DNA from: an uncultured Prevotella sp.
Lineage (GTDB): Bacteria; Bacteroidota; Bacteroidia; Bacteroidales; Bacteroidaceae
Reading direction: 5' to 3'
NCBI GenBank assembly: GCA_934217675.1
Contig: CAKQCV010000018.1
Coordinates: 1 to 44,442 of the forward strand
Length of the DNA stretch: 44,442 bases
The position numbers were made by a program, and so were the translations under genes. Positions 17,655-25,050 of the stretch are shown here, in pieces; positions within the stretch are counted from its first letter, which is position 1; each line of letters begins with the position of its first letter. Under the pieces are notes generated by a model. That model worked only from the letters and a program-made list of their open reading frames with translations. It had not been told where the DNA came from and made no database searches.

Positions 17655-20213
17655 TTAGAATTTAAACATCAGTTGTATTCTAACCCCCTGCTTGTTAGCT
17701 GTTGGTTGCGAGTTGTAATTCAGTCTTCTAACGTATTGCACACTTAGTATTTTGAAAATATTGCTTATTCCAGCCACAATCTCTGTGTAAGGTCTATGGC
17801 AATCCATAACGTTTGACCCTTCTGGAAAGACCATAAGTTCCCTACTATTTTTGTTCTTTTCCAAGAATGGGTTATTCTTGCTTGTAAGATTTCCCCACAG
17901 GCATTTCACACCAATATACTCTCTCCACTTCAGTTTTTTTATGATAGGAATTCTGTTCAGAATTTTTCCGTTCATGTTCCACCAAACATCGATGCTTGCA
18001 TAGCGGTCGTTCAGAAACTCCATATTGTTCACGAGGTTGAACGTGCCATATTGTGCTATATACGATAGGTTGGCTGCAGGCATGATGAGCAGTGGGAACG
18101 GCACTTTGTTCCATTGTGCGCCAGCCCTTGCGTCAACGTTCAAGTTTCCCCAGCTATTCAAGAAGAATCTTTTGTAGAATGTAGCTTCTGTGAAGTTATA
18201 GTTGTATTCTCCACCGAGCACTCCCTTCATTCCGAACGTGTGTGAGAGTGTGAGTACCACAGCCTCCTTGTTAGCCGAGAATCTGTTTTGTTTGGTATTT
18301 ATAACCTTTTCTCCAGGCGAGAAGCGAAGTGACAGCGTAGCCTCTGTCGTTCTTAGTTTCATATTTGAAAGCGGAGAACTTTCACTCAGGTAGAGCGGCG
18401 TGAATCTTAGTTCTCCGCATGCTTCGTTCTCTTCTGCTTTCAGTTTCAATGTTGTTTTCAACCCACCATACCATTCATAGTCAATAACCATTTGCTGCCT
18501 ATTATAGAACATCATTTTGTTCACCTTGTTCCATTTGAAGGATGTGAACACGTTGTCCTTGTCGGTTATCATAAACTTGTCTGATGGTGAACAAACATCA
18601 TACGATGATGCAAACATCACTGTGCGTTTTGGGTATTCATGCGGTAGATACTGTTTTTTGTTTAGCGAGTACGTGAGTTCCCCATTATAGTAATTTTTCT
18701 TGCTGTCCCATCCATGTGCATAATATCCCTTAAAGAACAAGTGTCGGTTCATATTTGCCGTTGTCTGTCCGTTTATTCTTGTTCTGATTCCGTCCACGAA
18801 GTTACTTGTAATCATGGTGTTTACTGGTCCGATATCAAATTTGCTTGGATTTTCTTTCGTGCCAGTTTCAACGAAATTCTCTATAAGGATTTTTAGTCCG
18901 AAGATAATATATTTAAAGTTCTTTGCATTCTCCATATCACTCAGAAACTGCGGCATGCGGTCTTCAGATCTCGTGAGCGGTACCATTCTGTTCTGTTGCC
19001 AATACATTCTATCATGAATTCTTGCATCAGGGTCGAATATTTCGTTCTGTTTACCTTTGAATACCTTTGATGGAATTTCTGCAAAAGAATAGTTTTCCAT
19101 TCTCGTGTTCTTTATTACGATAGCCTTTGTCAAGAAATCCAATAGCGATAATTCAGCAATCATGTCATCTTGAGTAAGCACCCACTCACCATTGTCATTT
19201 TTGCTGTATGCCTGTTGAATCTGCAAATTGTCTACAAAATTCACGCCAGTTTTCATAGGCAGTGCCAGATGACACCTTTTTACATGTAGCGATGAATCTT
19301 TCACCACCCATAACTCTCCTCTGAATCCGAAGTCCTGCTGGTTGTTAGGCAAGAATTGCAGGTGAAAACACGAGTCTCTGTCTACCTTTACGGTGTCCAC
19401 GATATAATAGCGGTAAAACTGTATGGCATCTTTTCCTATAGGACTGGTGAATCTTGCTTGCAATAGTCGTATTTGATCATCGTAGATGTCAACATTGCTG
19501 AACACGTCATTCAGCATAGTGTTCATAATGTCGCCAGTCTGTATAAACTTGTTCACACCTTCTGTTTTTTGTCCCAATACTATAGTTTTGCAAGAATGTG
19601 GTGATTTTCTGTATGCTATTCTGCTCAGAGTCTCGTCGAGCAATACCGGCAGAATCATCTTTCCGTTATATGGGCATGATTCCACCTGGTTCATCATCCA
19701 AGCAGTTTTCTTGAATTTCTTCGATTCCAGGTCTTTTGGCGTGATATCATTCAGAGCCACGGTCATCTTCTGGTATTTGTCATACTGGTAGTAGTCGTGG
19801 TTTCCTATTTCTGTTTTTTTCTTTGCAGCAATAACCCTCCTCATCAGTTCCACCGCAGGATTGTTTTTTCGCCTGTATTTTTCTTTTTTTGCCCTTACCG
19901 TAACCCCCGACAGGTTTTTGGTGTCGGGTTTCAGAGTTATCCTCATAAAGTTAGGAGTATTGGCATCAATAAGAATCTTCAGCGTGTGGTAGCCTACAGC
20001 CGTAAATGTGGCATACCATCCATTATGCCTACTGATGGTGAACTTTCCATTAGCATCGCTCACGAAGTCGCTGTCGTGTCCCTTGTATCTGATACTTGCA
20101 AAAGGGATACTGTCGCCACTTGTTTCGTCAACCACAATACCGGTAATCTGCTGTGCGTTGGCATAAATAGCGGAAAGCAAGAGTAATATGAAAATTGTTT
20201 TTATTCTTGTCAT
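17655..20213 (-). CDS. DUF5686 outer-membrane protein with carboxypeptidase-regulatory-like domain
   Basis: The 852-residue protein has a signal peptide (MTRIKTIFILLLLSAIYANA) and then a CarboxypepD_reg-like beta-sandwich (ITGIVVDETSGDSIPFASIR, about residues 23-100). The large remainder fits DUF5686, a family of Bacteroidetes outer-membrane proteins probably forming a beta-barrel. The C-terminus IQLMFKF ends in Phe, as many outer-membrane proteins do. No substrate is known, and there is no SusD partner or TonB plug, so a SusC role is rejected. It lies 39 bp from both the HAD gene and clpS, so it may be co-transcribed with either. Confidence 0.82.
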   Translation of the reverse strand: MTRIKTIFILLLLSAIYANAQQITGIVVDETSGDSIPFASIRYKGHDSDFVSDANGKFTISRHNGWYATFTAVGYHTLKILIDANTPNFMRITLKPDTKNLSGVTVRAKKEKYRRKNNPAVELMRRVIAAKKKTEIGNHDYYQYDKYQKMTVALNDITPKDLESKKFKKTAWMMNQVESCPYNGKMILPVLLDETLSRIAYRKSPHSCKTIVLGQKTEGVNKFIQTGDIMNTMLNDVFSNVDIYDDQIRLLQARFTSPIGKDAIQFYRYYIVDTVKVDRDSCFHLQFLPNNQQDFGFRGELWVVKDSSLHVKRCHLALPMKTGVNFVDNLQIQQAYSKNDNGEWVLTQDDMIAELSLLDFLTKAIVIKNTRMENYSFAEIPSKVFKGKQNEIFDPDARIHDRMYWQQNRMVPLTRSEDRMPQFLSDMENAKNFKYIIFGLKILIENFVETGTKENPSKFDIGPVNTMITSNFVDGIRTRINGQTTANMNRHLFFKGYYAHGWDSKKNYYNGELTYSLNKKQYLPHEYPKRTVMFASSYDVCSPSDKFMITDKDNVFTSFKWNKVNKMMFYNRQQMVIDYEWYGGLKTTLKLKAEENEACGELRFTPLYLSESSPLSNMKLRTTEATLSLRFSPGEKVINTKQNRFSANKEAVVLTLSHTFGMKGVLGGEYNYNFTEATFYKRFFLNSWGNLNVDARAGAQWNKVPFPLLIMPAANLSYIAQYGTFNLVNNMEFLNDRYASIDVWWNMNGKILNRIPIIKKLKWREYIGVKCLWGNLTSKNNPFLEKNKNSRELMVFPEGSNVMDCHRPYTEIVAGISNIFKILSVQYVRRLNYNSQPTANKQGVRIQLMFKF

Positions 20214-20252
20214 TATGGTGCAATAATGTTCAGCTCGATTACTTATAGTATG

Positions 20253-20948
20253 TTATACGTATTTTAATATTTCTGATAAATTGTAAATGATGTAGTCAGC
20301 CACAGGTTCTTCAACCGTGCACTCTGTCCATCCTTCACCCTTGAGCCATATGGTGTGGCATCCTGCAGCATGTGCCGGCAAAATATCTTTGTCGTAGCTG
20401 TCGCCAACAACAGTCACTTCATCCGGATGCATATTCAGTTTTCTCATACCCATTCTAAAAATCTCCGGATCGGGCTTCCTTATGCCAACAACAGCCGATT
20501 CTATTACAGCAACGAATAGTCCCTCGAAGCCGAATTCCCTAAGCACGGTGTTTATGTTGCCATAGAAATTGCTCACCAGCACAATGGGATATTTATCGGC
20601 TATTGCCTTCAGCGTTTCCACCGCCTTTGCTGTTGTGGTGCATACCTCTGAGTAGACTCTTTGCAACACCATTTCTCTGTAGTCATCACTGTTTCCGCTC
20701 ATTCCATTTTCGTTTAACCATCCCATCTGCAGCCTTATTTTCTCATTTAGCGTGCTGCGGAAGTTGTGTTTTGGAGTTATAATTCTGTTGGTTGCCAATG
20801 TTCGCTCACCGTATACGTAAGCCTTGCGGAACATTTCCTCGCTCACAGGCACCATGCTGTCCCTGTATGCGTTCCACAGAACCTTTCCCCAATGGTGCCC
20901 GTTAGTGTCAAGTGTGCCACCGTAGTCGAAAATAAATCCTTTTGTCAT
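20253..20948 (-). CDS. HAD-superfamily hydrolase with atypical motif I
   Basis: The 231-residue protein has the HAD motifs: motif I FIFDYGGTLD near residue 9, motif II LVSN, motif III Lys in RKPDPEIF, and motif IV GDSYDKDI. The second aspartate of the usual D-x-D is replaced by Gly (D-Y-G-G-T), so the general acid/base of typical phosphatases is missing. Phosphonatase and haloacid dehalogenase branches also lack it. The ATG at 20948 overlaps the stop of the CDP-alcohol transferase gene (TAATG), so that start is preferred over 20987. The coupling suggests it acts on the product or substrate of the transferase, for example as a phosphatase; this is inference. Confidence 0.85.
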   Translation of the reverse strand: MTKGFIFDYGGTLDTNGHHWGKVLWNAYRDSMVPVSEEMFRKAYVYGERTLATNRIITPKHNFRSTLNEKIRLQMGWLNENGMSGNSDDYREMVLQRVYSEVCTTTAKAVETLKAIADKYPIVLVSNFYGNINTVLREFGFEGLFVAVIESAVVGIRKPDPEIFRMGMRKLNMHPDEVTVVGDSYDKDILPAHAAGCHTIWLKGEGWTECTVEEPVADYIIYNLSEILKYV

Positions 20949-21889
20949 TATTCCTGTGTTCCAATCTTTTTTGTCATCCTCATGCACAGCATCTCATGTT
21001 CGTGGTGCATATAAATATACATAATGTTCATCACTATTATCTCAAACAGCATATACAACCATGGCATATCTATGATACATCCGATGTATAGAGCAATCGC
21101 ACGCAGGTTGAAAGTAAGCAAGTTGGTGTATTTCATCAGCGGTCGGCTTCCTGCAAGAAATTCCTCTTTAAGTTCTTTAGGCATGTTCAGCGGACTGCCA
21201 TATTTTTGTGTAGCAGCATCCATCATCCTTTGGAAGTTTTTGGAGCGTCGTTCCTGTGTCGCGCAATATTTTGCGTAATTATAGTAGAATGCGCGGAAGA
21301 AGAGCGAGCTTTTTGGCAGTGACTTGAATATTTTCCATTGTTCCTCAGAACGATCCAGTTCGCTACCCTCTTTTCCTTTCAGAAAGAACAGGTGTATTTG
21401 TCTGTAATAGTCAGAGAGCAGGCACTGTGGCGAGTGGCTCATTATTCCAGCCATGAATGCCATTACCCAAATCCAAATACCCCATGGAGTGTCGGTTCCG
21501 GGCATGTCCTGATACATCATTCTCATGCTTAGCGCGAAGTATACGCAGAAGAACGTGACATCAGCTGAAAAGCCATCGAGCACTCTTCCGACAAGAGTTT
21601 TCTTTCCCGTAAGTCTGGCAAGCTGTCCGTCAGTGCTGTCGCAAAAGTTAGACAGCATCATGAGTATTATTCCATAAATGTTATACTCAAGTTCCGTGTG
21701 CCAAAACATCCATCCGGCAGCAGCACCAAGAATCATTCCCAACACGGTAATTATCGTAGGATGAACACCGAGTTTTTTCCATATCAGTGTGAATACCAAA
21801 CCAATAGGTCTGGTAAAGTAAACGTCCATCCATTCTTCTGTATCCTTTGATTTCATCGATGCCCTAAGCATCTCTTTGAAAGTAGCCAT
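20948..21889 (-). CDS. CDP-alcohol phosphatidyltransferase family membrane enzyme
   Basis: The 313-residue membrane protein carries the full CDP-alcohol phosphotransferase signature D-x2-D-G-x2-A-R-x8-G-x3-D-x3-D (in DSTDGQLARLTGKK and RVLDGFSAD). These enzymes move a phospho-alcohol from a CDP carrier to a hydroxyl acceptor at the inner membrane. It lies between an ATP-grasp gene (15 bp upstream) and a HAD gene (1-bp overlap), with a nucleotidyltransferase before them. That context suggests the CDP-linked substrate is a small alcohol made by the neighbouring nucleotidyltransferase, not CDP-diacylglycerol as in PgsA or PssA. Inositol lipids are known in Bacteroidetes, but no inositol-phosphate synthase gene is in the window. 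Confidence 0.9.
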   Translation of the reverse strand: MATFKEMLRASMKSKDTEEWMDVYFTRPIGLVFTLIWKKLGVHPTIITVLGMILGAAAGWMFWHTELEYNIYGIILMMLSNFCDSTDGQLARLTGKKTLVGRVLDGFSADVTFFCVYFALSMRMMYQDMPGTDTPWGIWIWVMAFMAGIMSHSPQCLLSDYYRQIHLFFLKGKEGSELDRSEEQWKIFKSLPKSSLFFRAFYYNYAKYCATQERRSKNFQRMMDAATQKYGSPLNMPKELKEEFLAGSRPLMKYTNLLTFNLRAIALYIGCIIDMPWLYMLFEIIVMNIMYIYMHHEHEMLCMRMTKKIGTQE

Positions 21890-21904
21890 GTTTTCTCTCC
21901 TTTT

Positions 21905-22702
21905 TTATTTGTTCATTATAAGCTTCGCAATAGCCTCAGCCGCATTCTCTCTGCAAACAGCGAAACTTGGCCAGTCGTTGAAGTCTATTATGGCATACGT
22001 TCCGTCATTTCTTATTATGCAGTCTCCACCATAAACATCGATGCCTGTCTGCTTTGCCAGCCTTGTTGCATTCCTGTGCAATTCTTCGATATTGAATGGT
22101 GTATGTTTTGCAATACCGTTTCTGCGTTCATTGCCGAATTTTGAAAATCCATTGTCGGTGGGGTAGGTGATATGGAAGAAGTCAGTGCCATTCACGCCAT
22201 AGAATTTTACGAGATCGCCCTCCACATGTGCAGTAACCACGATATCGTTGATGCCTCTCGCCTTGAAATCCCTCACTATAGTATCGCGCTCATCATTGTT
22301 TGCAGCAAATCTTACATCGCCTTTTTCTGTTGCCGCCCTGTCGCCACGCTTTATCCACCATCCACCCTTTTCTGTGCATGATAACGGTGCCGAAGGTATT
22401 TTATTGTTTCTCATTGTCTGCTCAATGACGAATCTGGAATTTTTGTACACAGCAGCAGCACTATTCACCACTTTCACGCTATTTCTTTCAGCCTCGGTCA
22501 AGATGTGTAGTGCCACTTCGCCACGCGCCATTGAAAGTATGATATCTGCAGAATTTATCTCTTTAACATATTTCTCAATGTCTTCTTCTCTGATAGCACA
22601 GCTGATGCCAGTTCTTCTGCATACCAAATCCATTATGGCTCTGTCTCTTTCTGTAGAGTTTGGCGAGAATTTTTGTGCTCTGAAAATTGCAAGTCCCTTC
22701 AT
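21905..22702 (-). CDS. ATP-grasp domain protein
   Basis: The 265-residue protein ends with an ATP-grasp signature: WWIKRGD (ATP-binding Lys), TAHVEGDLVKFYGV, and GIDVYGGDCIIRNDG followed by IIDFNDWPSF, where the Asp and Asn would bind Mg. The first 100 residues look like a pre-ATP-grasp domain (MKGLAIFRAQ start, IILSMARG). It resembles both RimK-type amino-acid ligases and inositol-polyphosphate kinases, which share the D-x-N-x-x-P ending. It lies 6 bp from the nucleotidyltransferase and 15 bp from the CDP-alcohol transferase, so it probably makes or modifies the same head group. The substrate is unknown. Confidence 0.82.
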   Translation of the reverse strand: MKGLAIFRAQKFSPNSTERDRAIMDLVCRRTGISCAIREEDIEKYVKEINSADIILSMARGEVALHILTEAERNSVKVVNSAAAVYKNSRFVIEQTMRNNKIPSAPLSCTEKGGWWIKRGDRAATEKGDVRFAANNDERDTIVRDFKARGINDIVVTAHVEGDLVKFYGVNGTDFFHITYPTDNGFSKFGNERRNGIAKHTPFNIEELHRNATRLAKQTGIDVYGGDCIIRNDGTYAIIDFNDWPSFAVCRENAAEAIAKLIMNK

Positions 22703-22708
22703 TCTTGT

Positions 22709-23437
22709 TCACGAGTTGCATTTTATGAAGTCTTCGGCTTTTGCAATGTCCTCCTTGTGGTCAATATCGAGAATTTTCGAGAAAGGGTAGGCTTTTAGCC
22801 TCATGCCGTCGGCAATCAGTGCCCGCTGAAAGTTTCTCATTCTGCTTTCTCCCTTTTCTATGCAGCGTTGTAGGGTGTTGAGAGATTTCGCCGACAGTGA
22901 GTAGATACCTCCCGAAACAAGAGAGCATCCATTCTTTGTGTCGTGGAATCCCGTTATGTTCATATCGCTGTCGGTAGAGATAAAGAGCGGCTTTTCATCA
23001 TCAATAAAGCTTGTCACAGCCATTACTCCATCTTGCTGTCCGCTTTTTAGCATATTTTTCAGCACTCTTATATATTCGGCAAACTCTTCCTCCTTGAACA
23101 CCGTGTCTACGGTAGTAAGGCAGAATATTCCCCCCTCAAGATATTTGCTTATTTCAAACATGCTGTGCATAGAGCTTGGGGTTGATTTCACTATGAACTG
23201 CAGTGGAATCCTTCTGCCTTTCAGTCCGTTTTCTTCAATTTCAGCCAGATGTCTGCTCACGAGCGTTGTTTTATCGTTGCATATAACGATAATTTCCTCT
23301 GCATCGTTTTGCATGAAGATTCTGATAAGTCGGTCAATAAGTTTTTCTCCGTTTATTTCAACGAGAGGTTTGGGCGCTTCCACCCCTTCGCCGGCAAGTC
23401 TTGAACCCTCTCCAGCAGCTATTATTGCATATTTCAT
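22709..23437 (-). CDS. Sugar-phosphate-type nucleotidyltransferase
   Basis: The 242-residue protein starts MKYAIIAAGEGSRLAGEG and continues with APKPLVEINGEKLIDRLI, the nucleotide-binding and substrate loop of the NTP_transferase family (RmlA, inositol-1-phosphate cytidylyltransferase and phosphocholine cytidylyltransferase types). The predicted transcription start near 23458 lies downstream of the other possible ATG at 23467, supporting the start at 23437. It is the first gene of the four-enzyme cluster. Its likely role is to form a CDP-alcohol for the transferase two genes downstream; this is inferred from context. Confidence 0.85.
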   Translation of the reverse strand: MKYAIIAAGEGSRLAGEGVEAPKPLVEINGEKLIDRLIRIFMQNDAEEIIVICNDKTTLVSRHLAEIEENGLKGRRIPLQFIVKSTPSSMHSMFEISKYLEGGIFCLTTVDTVFKEEEFAEYIRVLKNMLKSGQQDGVMAVTSFIDDEKPLFISTDSDMNITGFHDTKNGCSLVSGGIYSLSAKSLNTLQRCIEKGESRMRNFQRALIADGMRLKAYPFSKILDIDHKEDIAKAEDFIKCNS

Positions 23438-23464
23438 TATTCTTGCATAAAAGTCAAATTTATG

Positions 23465-23472
23465 CAAAGTTA
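23465..23472 (-). promoter_or_regulatory. -7 element for the four-enzyme cluster
   Basis: TAACTTTG on the minus strand matches TAnnTTTG exactly and is 28 nt from the nucleotidyltransferase ATG. The -33 region shows only TTTTC at about 20 nt, so it is a half match. Confidence 0.5.
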
Positions 23473-23530
23473 TTGCATTCCTTTATAATAAGGAAAACAA
23501 TTTAGTGTATTTTAGTTTTTTTATATGGTT

Positions 23531-23610
23531 TTCCCTGAAATCCGTATTATTCGTTAGATTACTTCCGTTTTGTCGGATAATCTTTATGTCAAATCTCGTG
23601 TTTCAGGGAA
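23531..23610. repeat. 80-bp imperfect inverted repeat between two minus-strand genes
   Basis: TTCCCTGAAA (23531-23540) is exactly complementary to TTTCAGGGAA (23601-23610). Inside lies a second stem, AGATTA and TCCG (23556-23567) with CGGA and TAATCT (23574-23583). Neither strand ends in a T-run, so it is not a standard terminator. It sits 11 nt after the DUF2807 stop and upstream of the nucleotidyltransferase promoter. Confidence 0.6.
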
Positions 23611-23621
23611 TAATATTCATA

Positions 23622-24413
23622 TCACCTTGCTATTCTGAGCTTGTTGATTTCCAGGTCTCCGCTGCCGGTAACTTTTTTCCTCAGCAGTTTCACGCTGCCT
23701 TTTAGCTTTATGTCACCGCTTCCTGTGATACGACAGTCCACGTTGCCTGCTTTATTGAATCCAATCTCTACATCTCCGCTGCCTGTTGTTCCTATATGTG
23801 TATTGCCACGAGCTGTGAGCTTGTCCACTTCCACATCCCCACTGCCTGTTGTTTCTATCTTTGCACCAATAGTAGTGATTCTGTTGATGTCTACATCTCC
23901 ACTTCCGGTAGTCTTTATTGATACATTGTTGCATATCAAACTCTTTATGTCAATGTCGCCACTGCTCGTTGTGCTTATCTCAATATTGTCGGTGTCAATT
24001 TGCCCATTGCACTTAAAGTCACCACTACTCAAAACTCTTATGCAAGTTATGTCTGGAGCCTTCACGCGTACTTCTATTTGGTTGTCCCAAACATAAGTTC
24101 CGTTTCTCCCTCCTTTATCTTCAATTATAAGTTTTGAACCTTTATTTTTGACTTCCAGGTTTCTGACAGCTTCTTCTCTGCCCACAATTGTTATTTCAGG
24201 CTTTCCCCCGTCGCTTTGTGTGAATATTACATTTGCGCTTGTAGCAACAGTCAAGTTAGTGAAGTAGGCAGTCTGAATTTGTCTCTTCACTCTCTTTCCG
24301 CTTTTACCGGTAATTTCTGTTAGCGTATTGCCTGTATTTCCCCCCTCTGCTCTATTTGAGCATCCTGTTGTAAGTATTGCTGCAAATGCAGCGATGATAA
24401 TAATTCTTTTCAT
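23622..24413 (-). CDS. DUF2807 (head GIN domain) putative lipoprotein
   Basis: The 263-residue protein has a lipoprotein signal (MKRIIIIAAFAAILTTGCSN; Cys18 is the lipidation site). The body is a right-handed beta-helix-like domain with at least six copies of T-G-S-G-D-(V/I)-(D/E)-(I/V) spaced about 20 residues, the hallmark of the DUF2807 family often annotated as putative auto-transporter adhesin. No adhesin function can be inferred from sequence. It is separated from the next gene by an inverted repeat and has a 637-bp spacer upstream. Confidence 0.85.
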   Translation of the reverse strand: MKRIIIIAAFAAILTTGCSNRAEGGNTGNTLTEITGKSGKRVKRQIQTAYFTNLTVATSANVIFTQSDGGKPEITIVGREEAVRNLEVKNKGSKLIIEDKGGRNGTYVWDNQIEVRVKAPDITCIRVLSSGDFKCNGQIDTDNIEISTTSSGDIDIKSLICNNVSIKTTGSGDVDINRITTIGAKIETTGSGDVEVDKLTARGNTHIGTTGSGDVEIGFNKAGNVDCRITGSGDIKLKGSVKLLRKKVTGSGDLEINKLRIAR

Positions 24414-24920
24414 AAGCCCAAAATATATTGATATATATAAGACGAATCAAATACTTTAAAAGTTGCATTATATGGATATATTCTTTTGAATTTTGTTCTA
24501 TAATTACTTTTTTTAGAGTAATCTGACAAAAATATACATAAAATAGGAATTATAAATCCTTGTGATTTCATGATCTGAAATATAAAAGTGTTGCATCTGT
24601 TGCATGTTGCATTAGGCTATTTCTATGTATATGCAACACATGTAATACTTTGCAATAAGTTCCCATACCTTGCTTCTCCTTGACAGGGCAGTTACTTTAG
24701 TTTTGAAAAGGCTATGTTTTTTCATTTAGTTAGAAAAGCAAACAGTTCCTGAGAATGCAATGTCATTTCTTTTCTGTTTATAAGTAACTGTGTTTGGTAT
24801 GCAATGTTGTTTTCTTTTTGATTTGAAAAGCAAACTGCTCCGCCCCTGGAAGGGGAGGGGAAGAACTTAGAGAACATAGAGTTAATAATTATTCATCACT
24901 TCAAAAAACGTATCAACCAT

Positions 24921-24957
24921 AAAAAATGCGCTAGCCTGCCAAGGCAGATTAGCGCAT
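24921..24957 (-). terminator. Terminator of the phosphate transporter gene
   Basis: On the minus strand, TGCGCTA-AT-CTGCC pairs with GGCAG-GC-TAGCGCA around a TT loop and is followed by TTTTTTATGG. It lies about 95 nt beyond the transporter stop. The stem is interrupted by one 2-nt internal loop. Confidence 0.75.
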
Positions 24958-24969
24958 AAAAGACGGCAA

Positions 24970-25013
24970 GTTATCACATGAAAGTCGTCGGGTTGTCACA
25001 TGAAAGCCACCGG
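24970..25013. repeat. Tandem pair of 22-bp units
   Basis: Units 24970-24991 and 24992-25013 agree at 18 of 22 positions and share the core TCACATGAAAG. They lie between the transporter stop and its terminator, so would be in the 3' untranslated RNA. Confidence 0.6.
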
Positions 25014-25050
25014 ATTACTATTTTAACAGGCGTAAGCTGTAGTTTTATAG

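Larger units (their letters stand above)
24414..25050. other. Repeat-rich non-coding spacer of about 640 bp
   Basis: No gene is seen. The spacer contains TTGCAT repeats and their inverse (24590-24640), two degenerate copies of a unit with ATGCAATGT-N2-TTTTCTTTT and GAAAAGCAAAC (24730-24840), a GC-rich stem CCCCT/AGGGG (24843-24855), a terminator hairpin (24921-24957) and a 22-bp tandem pair (24970-25013). The 3' parts of two minus-strand transcripts and the DUF2807 leader probably lie here. Confidence 0.65.

Noticed and set aside
17655..20213. SusC-type TonB-dependent transporter
   Set aside because: It has the regulatory-like N-domain but no TonB box or plug domain, is shorter than SusC proteins, and has no SusD partner.
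24843..24855. Terminator at the CCCCT/AGGGG stem
   Set aside because: The stem has only five pairs and is not followed by a T-run; the true transporter terminator is at 24921-24957.
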